A stretch of DNA of 9,923 bases from an uncultured Gammaproteobacteria bacterium (GTDB lineage: Bacteria > Pseudomonadota > Gammaproteobacteria > Pseudomonadales > UBA5518), in NCBI GenBank assembly GCA_903921135.1, contig CAIXOY010000497.1, positions 1 through 9,923 on the forward strand, read 5' to 3'. Positions 1-5,713 of this stretch are shown in pieces. The position numbers were made by a program, and so were the translations under genes. Positions within the stretch are counted from its first letter, which is position 1, and the number at the start of each line of letters is the position of its first letter. The notes beneath the pieces are model-generated. The model made no database searches. It was not told the DNA's origin and saw nothing but the letters and a program-made list of their open reading frames with translations.

Positions 1-528
1 GATGCCGCCACCACACTGCTGGCACTGAACAGTCTCTGGGGCTGTGGCCTCGGCATCGACGAACTCGCGCGGATGGGGCTCGCGCTGGGCGCCGATGTGC
101 CTGTTTTCGTGCGGGGAAGAAGCGCCTGGGCCGAGGGCGTGGGCGAAGTGCTCCGTCCCATCGAATTGCCCGCGCGCTGGTACCTCGTGATCTATCCCGG
201 ATGCCCGGTGAATACTGCCGGGATTTTCAAAGACCCCCAATTGACACGTTCTACCCCCGAAATCACAATGGCCGCCTTTTTGGGGGGCCACGGTCATAAC
301 GACTGCGAGCCCGTCGCCAGCAGGATGAACCCGGAAATCGCCCGGGCCCTTGCCTGGCTCGCGAGCTACGGAACAGCTCGCATGAGTGGCACCGGAAGCG
401 CCGTCTTCGCCGCCTTCGAAGACGAGCAAGCAGCACAGGAAGCAGCGGCAGCGGTGCCGATGGAATGGACGCGGTTCGTGGCACTCGGCCTCGACCGCTC
501 ACCGGTGCACTCCGCACTCGGATTGTGA
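1..528 (+). CDS. ispE: 4-diphosphocytidyl-2-C-methyl-D-erythritol kinase, C-terminal part (5' end outside window)
   Basis: IspE phosphorylates the 2-hydroxyl of CDP-methylerythritol with ATP in the cytosolic MEP pathway to isopentenyl diphosphate. The frame is open from base 1, so the gene starts left of the window. 175 residues are visible of about 283 usual, so roughly the first 105 are missing. The visible part begins just after the GHMP-kinase glycine-rich ATP loop (residues DAATTLLALNSLW). It contains LGADVPVFVRG with the expected catalytic Asp at visible residue 32, then AEGVGE, then FKDPQL, and the C-terminal GHMP motif MSGTGSAVFA. An internal ATG at 73 would start after conserved residues and is not the real start. 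tRNA-Gln follows 6 nt after the stop, as in many proteobacteria. I am very sure of the family. Confidence 0.95.
   Translation, partial: DAATTLLALNSLWGCGLGIDELARMGLALGADVPVFVRGRSAWAEGVGEVLRPIELPARWYLVIYPGCPVNTAGIFKDPQLTRSTPEITMAAFLGGHGHNDCEPVASRMNPEIARALAWLASYGTARMSGTGSAVFAAFEDEQAAQEAAAAVPMEWTRFVALGLDRSPVHSALGL
241..269 (+). promoter_or_regulatory. Candidate internal sigma-70 promoter within ispE
   Basis: A perfect -35 hexamer TTGACA at 241-246 is followed after 17 nt by CACAAT at 264-269, which matches 4 of 6 consensus positions. It lies inside ispE, about 265 nt before tRNA-Gln, and could help transcribe the tRNA-prs segment. Internal matches of this quality occur by chance, so this is a weak call. 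Confidence 0.25.
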
Positions 529-534
529 ATCGCC

Positions 535-610
535 TGGGGCGTCGCCAAGTGGCTAAGGCAGCGGGTTTTGATCCCGCCATTCGTAGGTTCGAGTCCTACC
601 GCCCCAGCCA
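535..610 (+). tRNA. tRNA-Gln (anticodon UUG)
   Basis: The 76-nt cloverleaf has a 7-bp acceptor stem (TGGGGCG at 535-541 with CGCCCCA at 600-606), discriminator G607 and an encoded CCA at 608-610. The anticodon stem is GCGGG (561-565) with CCCGC (573-577), around loop TTTTGAT, giving anticodon TTG at 568-570. The T arm carries GGTTCGAGTCC. The gene sits between ispE and prs, its usual place in this gene cluster. No terminator separates it from prs, so co-transcription with prs is plausible. Confidence 0.97.
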
Positions 611-640
611 ATACTCCCTACCGGGAACGCCTGTGACGAC

Positions 641-646
641 GAGGGA
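641..646 (+). promoter_or_regulatory. Shine-Dalgarno site that fixes the prs start
   Basis: GAGGGA lies 7 nt before GTG 654, the best spacing available. The in-frame ATGs at 663 and 666 would be 16 or more nt away, so this site supports the GTG start. Confidence 0.7.
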
Positions 647-653
647 CGATGAC

Positions 654-1598
654 GTGCCCGAAATGATGGTATTTACCGGTAGTTCGAACCCCGAACTCTC
701 CCAACATATCGTCCAGAAACTGGGGCTGCGCCTCGGTAGCGCGACGATCGGCCGCTTCAGTGACGGCGAGACCAGCATCGAGATCGACGAGAACGTCCGC
801 GGCAAGGACGTCTTCATCATCCAGTCGACCTGCGCCCCCACCAACGACAATCTGATGGAACTGATCCTGATGATCGACGCGCTCCGGCGCTCGTCGGCCA
901 CGCGGATCACGGCGGTGGTGCCGTACTTCGGTTACTCGCGTCAGGACCGGCGGGTGCGCTCCGGCCGTGTACCGATCAGTGCCAAGGTAGTGGCCGACAT
1001 GATGGCCAAGGCAGGCGTGAACCGCGTGCTCACCATCGACCTCCACGCCGAACAGATCCAGGGTTTCTTCGACGTGCCCGTCGACAACTGCTACGGCTCG
1101 GCGGTCCTCATCGACGACATCGAGCGCCAGCGCTACGAAAACGCGCTGGTGGTATCGCCCGACATAGGCGGTGTAGTGCGTGCTCGCGCCATCGCGAAAC
1201 AACTGAACGACCTCGACCTCGCGATCATCGACAAGCGCCGCCCAAAGGCCAACGAATCGCAGGTCATGCACATCATCGGTGAGGTCGAAGGCCGCACCTG
1301 CCTCGTGATCGACGACATGGTCGACACCGCCGGCACCCTCTGCAAGGCGGCACAGGCACTGAAAGAACACGGCGCGTCGCGCGTCATCGCTTACTGCACG
1401 CACGCCGTGCTCTCGGGCAAGGCCATCTCCAACATTTCGGCATCGGTGCTCGACGAACTCGTCGTCACCGACACCATCCCGCTCTCGGCCGAGGGCAGGG
1501 GCTGCGACCGTATCCGCGTGCTGAGCAGCGCCTCGCTGCTCGCCGAGGCCGTACGCCGCGTGAGCAACGAGGAATCCATCAGCGCGATGTTCGCCTGA
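654..1598 (+). CDS. prs: Ribose-phosphate pyrophosphokinase (PRPP synthase)
   Basis: This cytosolic enzyme transfers pyrophosphate from ATP to ribose 5-phosphate to make PRPP for purine, pyrimidine, histidine, tryptophan and NAD synthesis. From GTG 654 it is 314 residues, against 315 in E. coli, and begins VPEMMVF like E. coli MPDMKLF. The open frame runs further upstream through the tRNA, but that part is not protein. Signatures in order are GRFSDGE (33-39), QSTCAPTNDNLMEL, YFGYSRQDRR, DLHAEQIQGFFD with catalytic-type His at 131, SPDIGGVVRARAIA, the flexible-loop DKRRPKAN, and the PRPP-binding loop DDMVDTAGT starting at Asp220. The C-terminus RRVSNEESISAMF is typical of class I enzymes. Function is essentially certain. 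Confidence 0.97.
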   Translation: MPEMMVFTGSSNPELSQHIVQKLGLRLGSATIGRFSDGETSIEIDENVRGKDVFIIQSTCAPTNDNLMELILMIDALRRSSATRITAVVPYFGYSRQDRRVRSGRVPISAKVVADMMAKAGVNRVLTIDLHAEQIQGFFDVPVDNCYGSAVLIDDIERQRYENALVVSPDIGGVVRARAIAKQLNDLDLAIIDKRRPKANESQVMHIIGEVEGRTCLVIDDMVDTAGTLCKAAQALKEHGASRVIAYCTHAVLSGKAISNISASVLDELVVTDTIPLSAEGRGCDRIRVLSSASLLAEAVRRVSNEESISAMFA

Positions 1599-1608
1599 TC
1601 GACACGGC

Positions 1609-1630
1609 AGGGCATCCGCCCTTCCGTTTT
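1609..1630 (+). terminator. Weak hairpin with T-rich tail after prs
   Basis: AGGGC (1609-1613), loop ATCC, GCCCT (1618-1622), then TCCGTTTT. The 5-bp stem and interrupted T run make this at most a partial terminator between prs and rplY. Confidence 0.25.
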
Positions 1631-1693
1631 CAACCCACGGCGGAACCGCTCCCGGTCGCAGGGACGGCACTCCGCACAACAGGAGCACAGACC

Positions 1694-2410
1694 ATGTCTG
1701 CCCATTTCGAACTGAATGCCGTCTCGCGCGGCGACGCGGGGAAGGGTGCGAGCCGCCGCCTGCGTCACCAGGGACTTGTACCGGCCATCCTCTACGGCGG
1801 CGAAAACGCGCCGCAGACCGTCTCGCTGTCGCACCGCGAACTCGTCAAGATCCTCGAGAACGAAGCGTTCTTCTCGAGCATCGTGACGATCAAGTTGGAC
1901 GGCACGGATCTGCAGGCCATCATCAAGGACCTCCAGCGCCATCCCGCCAAGCCGGTCGTCATGCACGCGGACTTCCAGCGCGTGAGCAAGGATCGCAAGA
2001 TCAACGTCCACATCCCGCTGCACTTCATCAACCAGGACAAGTGCCAGGGCGTGAAACTGCAAGCCGGCATGATCCAGCACAACGCGAACCAGATTTACAT
2101 CACCTGCTTCCCGCAGGACCTGCCCGGGTACATCGAGGTCGACATGACCCCGTACAGCGTGGGCGAGTCGGCGCACATCTCGGATCTGAAGCTGCCTGAA
2201 GGCGTGGAGAGCGTTGCTCTGCTGCAAGGCCCGGAGCACGACCTGCCGTTGGCAACCGTGCTGGCCACCAAAGGCGGCCCGGTCGAGGAAAACCCCGCTG
2301 CGGCAGCCGCCGCTGCTGGCAAGGCCGCTTCTGGCAAAGCTCCTGCCAAGGCTGGCGCCAAGCCAGCAGCTGCAGCACCTGCAGCCAAGCCCGCCGCGAA
2401 GAAGAAGTAA
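1694..2410 (+). CDS. rplY: 50S ribosomal protein L25, long CTC/TL5-type form
   Basis: L25 binds 5S rRNA in the large ribosomal subunit; the two-domain form is related to general stress protein CTC and Thermus TL5. The 238-residue product has an N-terminal L25 domain (about 1-95) with FELNAVSRGDAGKGASRRLR and the LVPAILYGG motif. The C-terminal TL5-like beta domain (about 100-190) has HIPLHFINQDKCQGVK and GYIEVDMTPYSVGESAHISD. A low-complexity Ala/Pro/Lys tail (about 198-238) ends in KKK and is probably disordered. E. coli L25 is only 94 residues, so this is the long version common in other proteobacteria. AGGAG at 1681-1685 lies 8 nt before the ATG, a strong site. It sits between prs and pth, its conserved neighbours. 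Confidence 0.95.
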   Translation: MSAHFELNAVSRGDAGKGASRRLRHQGLVPAILYGGENAPQTVSLSHRELVKILENEAFFSSIVTIKLDGTDLQAIIKDLQRHPAKPVVMHADFQRVSKDRKINVHIPLHFINQDKCQGVKLQAGMIQHNANQIYITCFPQDLPGYIEVDMTPYSVGESAHISDLKLPEGVESVALLQGPEHDLPLATVLATKGGPVEENPAAAAAAAGKAASGKAPAKAGAKPAAAAPAAKPAAKKK

Positions 2411-2421
2411 TCTCCGGAACC

Positions 2422-2452
2422 GGCCGCGGGTGCAGTCCCCTGCCCCGCGGCC
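2422..2452 (+). promoter_or_regulatory. Very stable GC hairpin between rplY and pth
   Basis: GGCCGCGGG (2422-2430) pairs with CCCGCGGCC (2444-2452). A bulged T (2431) leads to GCAG (2432-2435) pairing with CTGC (2440-2443), around loop TCCC. This gives 13 base pairs. No T run follows, so it is not a standard intrinsic terminator. It ends 15 nt before the pth GTG and may attenuate read-through, protect the rplY 3' end or shape pth translation. Confidence 0.6.
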
Positions 2453-2467
2453 CCTGGCCGCACAGCG

Positions 2468-3058
2468 GTGCCCACGCCACTCGCACTCATCGTGGGCCTT
2501 GGCAATCCCGGGGCGGAGTACGCGCGCACGCGGCACAACGCGGGAGAAGACTTCGTCCGCGAGATCGCCGGATCCTTCAATGCCACGCTGAAAGCCGAAC
2601 CCCGTTTCAACGGGCTCACGGCAAGGCTGACGCTCGCCGGGCAGGACGTACGGCTGCTGATACCGCAGACGTTCATGAACCGCAGCGGTCAGGCCGTCGG
2701 CCCGATGGCAGGCTTTTTCAAGCTCTCGCCCGCGCAGATCCTGGTGGCCTACGACGAGTTGGATCTGCCGCCCGGCGAGGTACGGTTCAAGGAAGGCGGC
2801 GGGCACGGCGGCCACAACGGCGTGCGTGACATCATCGCGGCGCTAGGCAACCAGAATGCGTTTTACCGGCTACGGATCGGCATCGGCCACCCGGGCAGCC
2901 GCGAGCGGGTGAGCCCGCACGTGCTCTCGCGGCCATCAACCGACGACCGGATCCGCATCGACAGATGCATCGACGAGGCGCTGCGTGCGCTACCAGAGGC
3001 GGTGAAGGGCAACTGGCCCATCGCCATGAACACACTGAACAGCTTCAAGGTCGAGTGA
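2468..3058 (+). CDS. pth: Peptidyl-tRNA hydrolase
   Basis: Pth cleaves the ester bond of peptidyl-tRNAs released from stalled ribosomes, recycling the tRNA in the cytosol. The product is 196 residues, against 194 in E. coli. Motifs include LIVGLGNPGAEY with Asn13, TRHNAG with the catalytic His at 23 (E. coli His20), FMNRSGQAV, YDELDLPPG with Asp96 (E. coli Asp93), and the glycine-rich GGGHGGHNGVRDI. GTG 2468 is the only sensible start because the conserved beta strand begins four residues later and no ATG lies nearby. It has no clear Shine-Dalgarno, and the strong hairpin at 2422-2452 lies just upstream. ychF follows after 3 nt, so the two are almost certainly co-transcribed. Confidence 0.96.
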   Translation: MPTPLALIVGLGNPGAEYARTRHNAGEDFVREIAGSFNATLKAEPRFNGLTARLTLAGQDVRLLIPQTFMNRSGQAVGPMAGFFKLSPAQILVAYDELDLPPGEVRFKEGGGHGGHNGVRDIIAALGNQNAFYRLRIGIGHPGSRERVSPHVLSRPSTDDRIRIDRCIDEALRALPEAVKGNWPIAMNTLNSFKVE

Positions 3059-3061
3059 GAC

Positions 3062-4156
3062 ATGGGATTCAACTGCGGCATCGTCGGCCTCCCCAACGTG
3101 GGCAAGTCCACCCTCTTCAACGCGCTCACGCGCGCCGGCATCGCGGCCCAGAACTTCCCGTTCTGCACCATCGAGCCCAATACCGGCATCGTGCCCGTGC
3201 CAGATCCGCGGCAGGACCGCATCTCCGCCATCGTCAAACCACAGCGCATCGTGCCCACCACGATGGAGTTCGTGGACATCGCGGGCCTGGTGGCCGGCGC
3301 CTCGAAAGGCGAAGGCCTCGGCAACCAGTTCCTCGCCAACATCCGCGAGACCGACGCCATCGCGCACGTGGTGCGCTGCTTTCGCGATGACAACGTCGTG
3401 CACGTCTCGAACCGCATCGACCCGCTGAACGACATCGAGGTGATCAACACCGAGCTCGCGCTGGCGGATCTGGAGAGCGCCGAGCGCCAGCTACTGCGCG
3501 TCTCGCGCGTGGCCAAGGGTGGCGACAAGGAAGCCGTGAAACAGCGTGACCTGCTCGAGCGGCTGATCCCGCTGCTGAACGAGGCGCGCCCTGCACGCGC
3601 GCTGGCGGTATCAAGCGACGAAGAACGCCTGCTGCTGCGGCAACTGAACCTGCTGACCGGCAAACCGACGATGTACATCGCCAACGTGGCGGAAGACGGC
3701 TTCAGCAACAACCCGCACCTGGACGCCGTGCAGAAGATGGCTGCCGCCGAGAACGCGATCGTGGTGCCCATCTGCAACAAGCTCGAGGCCGAGATCGCCG
3801 AACTCGAAGAGGCCGAGCGCGCGGACTTCCTGGCGGAGCTGGGCTTTGACGAACCGGGCCTGAACCGCGTGATCCGCGCCGGCTACCAGTTGCTGGGCCT
3901 GCAGACCTACTTCACCGCCGGCGTGCAGGAAGTGCGCGCATGGACCGTACCCGTGGGTGCCAAAGCACCCGAGGGCGCTGGCGTGATCCACACCGACTTC
4001 CAGAAAGGCTTCATCCGCGCCGAAGTCATCGCCTATGAAGACTTCATCGCCTGCAACGGCGAACAGGGTGCCAAGGACGCAGGCAAGTGGCGGCTCGAGG
4101 GCAAGGAATACGTGCTGCGCGACGGGGACGTGGTGCACTTCAGGTTCAATGTCTGA
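3062..4156 (+). CDS. ychF: Redox-regulated ribosome-associated ATPase YchF (Obg-family P-loop protein)
   Basis: YchF/OLA1 proteins are translation-factor P-loop enzymes that prefer ATP over GTP and associate with ribosomes; in E. coli YchF is linked to oxidative stress control. The product is 364 residues, against 363 in E. coli. The G1 loop GLPNVGKST spans 9-17, and the G3 region DIAGLVAGASKGEGLGNQFL starts at Asp72. The base-specificity motif is NVAED (208-212), the NxxE form that replaces NKxD and explains the ATP preference. A coiled-coil-like stretch lies in the middle (about 125-180). A C-terminal TGS domain (about 278-363) ends in DGDVVHFRFNV. It starts 3 nt after the pth stop with only a weak ribosome site, so translational coupling is likely. 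It is the last gene of the conserved block. Confidence 0.97.
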   Translation: MGFNCGIVGLPNVGKSTLFNALTRAGIAAQNFPFCTIEPNTGIVPVPDPRQDRISAIVKPQRIVPTTMEFVDIAGLVAGASKGEGLGNQFLANIRETDAIAHVVRCFRDDNVVHVSNRIDPLNDIEVINTELALADLESAERQLLRVSRVAKGGDKEAVKQRDLLERLIPLLNEARPARALAVSSDEERLLLRQLNLLTGKPTMYIANVAEDGFSNNPHLDAVQKMAAAENAIVVPICNKLEAEIAELEEAERADFLAELGFDEPGLNRVIRAGYQLLGLQTYFTAGVQEVRAWTVPVGAKAPEGAGVIHTDFQKGFIRAEVIAYEDFIACNGEQGAKDAGKWRLEGKEYVLRDGDVVHFRFNV

Positions 4157-4198
4157 GGCCTTGCCGGGAGTCGTGTGGCCACCCCCGGAGCGCGGTGC

Positions 4199-4468
4199 TC
4201 AGCCCTCGACTTTTTCCAGAAGCCACACCTTGATCAGCGACTGGTAGGGCACGTCCCGCGCGTTTGCCGCCGCCTTGATGGAATCCAGCAGGTGCTGAGG
4301 CAGACGCAGGGAAATCGTCTTGGTAGAGGGCTTGAGGTTGGGCAGCACCGCGCGCCGCGCCTTGGCCCAGTCGAGATACTCGGTGGAGTCCCGGCCTTTG
4401 GCTTCCCAGAACGCGCGTTCCTGCGCCTCGGTCCTGAAGTTGGGAGTCCGCTTAGGGGGCTTGCTCAT
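4199..4468 (-). CDS. CopG-family (ribbon-helix-helix) antitoxin, partner of BrnT
   Basis: The 89-residue product matches the CopG antitoxin family often paired with BrnT toxins. It has an N-terminal toxin-binding-type segment (FRTEAQERAFWEAKGRDS, about 11-28), then VLPNLKPSTKTISLRLP and a ribbon-helix-helix DNA-binding region (about 49-85) ending in DVPYQSLIKVWLLEKV. Such antitoxins neutralise the toxin by binding it and repress their own operon through the RHH fold. The start ATG lies inside the toxin gene (17-nt overlap). It has a strong Shine-Dalgarno AGGAG (plus-strand positions 4474-4478) 5 nt upstream, unlike the toxin. It is not the DUF4415 form of BrnA, so I leave the symbol empty. 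It converges on ychF with a 42-nt gap. Confidence 0.88.
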   Translation of the reverse strand: MSKPPKRTPNFRTEAQERAFWEAKGRDSTEYLDWAKARRAVLPNLKPSTKTISLRLPQHLLDSIKAAANARDVPYQSLIKVWLLEKVEG

Positions 4469-4751
4469 AAACGCTCCTTTCCCTTCTGTGCATGGCGCGC
4501 GCCGAGATCACCCTGACGAGCGTGCTGTTACCGCGCAGTGTGAACGTCACGTGCAACAGCCTCCCGGCGAGGGTCTTGCCGAGAGCGTGGTATCGGGCCT
4601 CCTGGTCACGGTGCCGCGTGTCGTCCAGCAACAGCAGTGGCTGGTTGAAGAAGACCTCCTCGGCCTCCGCCTGAGCCACGCCATGTTTCTGGTTCTTGCG
4701 GGCATTGCCCTTGTCCCAGTCGAAGCCTGTGATCTGCTCAAGATCGATCAT
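4452..4751 (-). CDS. brnT: BrnT-family toxin (RelE-like ribonuclease fold, DUF497)
   Basis: BrnT toxins are small RelE/BrnT-fold RNases that inhibit translation until neutralised by an RHH antitoxin. The 99-residue product shows the family pattern: FDWDKGNARKNQKHGV at 10-25 (compare F-W-D-x-x-K/N-A-x-x-N-x-x-K-H-G-V), AEEVFFNQPLLLLDD at 30-44, and ARYHALGKTLAGRLLHVTFT at 52-71. The C-terminal VRVISARAMHRRERSVYE (79-96) carries the basic residues typical of the active end. It is upstream of its antitoxin, the usual brnT-first order. I see no Shine-Dalgarno before the ATG at 4751, so toxin synthesis may be weak relative to the antitoxin. No internal stop or truncation is seen, so it is likely functional. 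Confidence 0.9.
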   Translation of the reverse strand: MIDLEQITGFDWDKGNARKNQKHGVAQAEAEEVFFNQPLLLLDDTRHRDQEARYHALGKTLAGRLLHVTFTLRGNSTLVRVISARAMHRRERSVYEQAP

Positions 4752-4753
4752 GG

Positions 4754-4775
4754 ATGTACATTATCATCACATACA
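4754..4775 (-). promoter_or_regulatory. Probable promoter/operator of the BrnT-antitoxin pair
   Basis: An AT-rich patch lies directly before brnT. It contains the perfect 8-bp palindrome ATGTACAT (4754-4761), further TGTA/TACA half-sites (4755-4758 and 4772-4775), and on the minus strand a GATAAT -10-like hexamer (4765-4760). An RHH antitoxin repressing its own promoter would be expected to bind here. No good -35 is visible. Confidence 0.4.
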
Positions 4776-4899
4776 GCGGTCTGCGATCCTGCCGTTATGT
4801 GAGGGCAACTGCGCCTTATAGAGTTCACCCTCGGATCGCGTTAAGACGCCAGGCACAGTGAGAGGACACGCATGGCTGAGGTTGCGCTACTCTTCGCCA

Positions 4900-5205
4900 A
4901 TGACACCTACGGCACCCCACTACGCGTTCATCGACCGCCTGAAGGCCCTGCCCTTCGTCGAGGCGATCTACCTGTTCGGCTCCCGCGCCCGCGGAACCCA
5001 TCGTGAACGCTCCGATATAGATCTGGCGATCGTTTGCCCGATGGCCGGGGTGCGCGAATGGCAGACGGTTCTGGATATCGTGGACGACGCGGACACACTC
5101 CTTCATGTCGATTGCGTAAGGCTGGACGCGGAACCTGCCGATAGCCCGCTCCGCCAGCAGATCGAGCACGAGCGGGTGACACTGTTCTTCCGGGAGGCAG
5201 CATGA
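4900..5205 (+). CDS. mntA: MntA-type minimal nucleotidyltransferase antitoxin
   Basis: MntA antitoxins neutralise HEPN toxins by adding AMP groups to a tyrosine next to the toxin active site (type VII toxin-antitoxin). The product from ATG 4900 is 101 residues, typical of the family. It shows IYLFGSRARGTHRERSDIDL, which fits the signature GSX10DXD exactly (Gly27-Ser28, Asp39, Asp41). A third likely metal-binding Asp is at 71 in LHVDCVRLD. The frame is open back to GTG 4858 but conserved sequence starts after ATG 4900. There is no convincing Shine-Dalgarno at either start, so the start is uncertain. The stop overlaps the hepT start as ATGA, implying coupled translation. Antitoxin-before-toxin order matches the HI0073/HI0074-type pairs. 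Confidence 0.88.
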   Translation: MTPTAPHYAFIDRLKALPFVEAIYLFGSRARGTHRERSDIDLAIVCPMAGVREWQTVLDIVDDADTLLHVDCVRLDAEPADSPLRQQIEHERVTLFFREAA

Positions 5206-5612
5206 GCACCGAACGCGAGACCTCCGGGCGCTTGCGGCTTGCACTCGCAGAACTGATCAGTGCGCTGGACAGGCTCGACGAAGCGCTGGCCCTTCCGCCG
5301 GACACGCCTCTGCTGGTGGACGGCACGATGCAGCGATTCGAGTTCTGCTTCGAACTCGCGTGGAAGAGCGTGAAGCTGGCGCTGTCGGAATGGGAGGGCC
5401 TTGGCAGCGCCTCACCGAGACAGGCGCTCGAGCAAGCTCATGCCTTGCGGTGGCTGGAACATGAGGAGCCATGGTTGCAGATGCTGCAGGACCGGAACCT
5501 GAGTTCGCACACCTATCGCGAGGGCTTGGCCCGGGAAATCCACGCGCGGATACCGGGGCATGCGCGCCAGCTGCGGAACCTGCTTTCTGCCCTGCTCCAG
5601 CGAGGGGGTTAA
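5202..5612 (+). CDS. hepT: HepT-type HEPN toxin (HI0074-like nucleotidyltransferase substrate-binding family)
   Basis: The 136-residue, mainly helical protein belongs to the HI0074-like branch of HEPN proteins. HepT toxins of this fold are RNases held inactive through AMPylation by MntA. The segment MQRFEFCFELAWKSVK (43-58) is the family hallmark. ASPRQALEQAHAL and WLQMLQDRNLSSHTY follow. The latter contains RX4HXY: Arg98 and His103 as the HEPN catalytic pair and Tyr105 as the expected AMPylation target. GGGAGG at 5192-5197 sits 4 nt before the ATG, a good site located in the end of mntA. The gene overlaps mntA by 4 nt. All key residues are present, so an active pair is likely. Exact RNA target is unknown. 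Confidence 0.88.
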   Translation: MSTERETSGRLRLALAELISALDRLDEALALPPDTPLLVDGTMQRFEFCFELAWKSVKLALSEWEGLGSASPRQALEQAHALRWLEHEEPWLQMLQDRNLSSHTYREGLAREIHARIPGHARQLRNLLSALLQRGG

Positions 5613-5637
5613 GGCATTCCTGCCACGGGAAGTGCCC
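5613..5637 (+). repeat. Hairpin-forming repeat, left copy
   Basis: GGCATTCCTGCCACGG is followed by GAAGTGCCC, directly after the hepT stop. GGCATTCC (5613-5620) can pair with GGAAGTGCC (5628-5636) with one bulged G. It resembles the copy at 6950-6974 at about 20 of 25 positions; both are preceded by AGCGAGG (5599-5605 here, 6944-6950 there). The two copies bracket the ATPase gene. Confidence 0.6.
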
Positions 5638-5654
5638 GTAGAAATGCGCAGAGT

Positions 5655-5682
5655 TTGACGAGATTATCTAAGTAAATTTACT
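5655..5682 (+). promoter_or_regulatory. Candidate promoter of the DUF4143 ATPase gene
   Basis: TTGACG (5655-5660) matches the -35 consensus at 5 of 6 positions and is followed after 16 nt by TTTACT (5677-5682), a 4 of 6 match to the -10. The proposed -10 lies inside the palindromic half-sites, so a bound protein would block it. Confidence 0.35.
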
Positions 5683-5699
5683 CTGCATACTGAGTAAAT
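5671..5699 (+). promoter_or_regulatory. Operator-like nested palindromes upstream of the ATPase
   Basis: AGTAAATTTACT (5671-5682) is a perfect 12-bp palindrome. ATTTACTC (5676-5683) is also repeated inverted as GAGTAAAT (5692-5699) after 8 nt. This gives three copies of an AGTAAAT half-site in an AT-rich island within high-GC DNA, 15 nt before the ATPase ATG. It is very likely a protein-binding site. Confidence 0.65.
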
Positions 5700-5713
5700 C
5701 GTGGATTCATCGG

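Noticed and set aside
366..611. Minus-strand ORF of 81 residues containing GLEPTNGGIKTR
   Set aside because: This is the reverse-strand translation of tRNA-Gln and ispE; such sequence is a frequent annotation artefact.
465..653. N-terminal extension of prs through the tRNA gene
   Set aside because: It would translate tRNA-Gln; the Shine-Dalgarno at 641-646 and family length place the start at GTG 654.
618..1688. Minus-strand 356-codon frame opposite prs
   Set aside because: It is a codon-bias shadow of prs without family features.
1391..2815. Minus-strand 474-codon open frame across prs, rplY and pth
   Set aside because: It lies opposite three certain genes, has no recognisable domain, and long antisense frames are usual in high-GC DNA.
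2863..3780. Minus-strand 305-codon Ser/Arg-rich frame opposite pth and ychF
   Set aside because: It is a low-complexity shadow opposite well-conserved genes.
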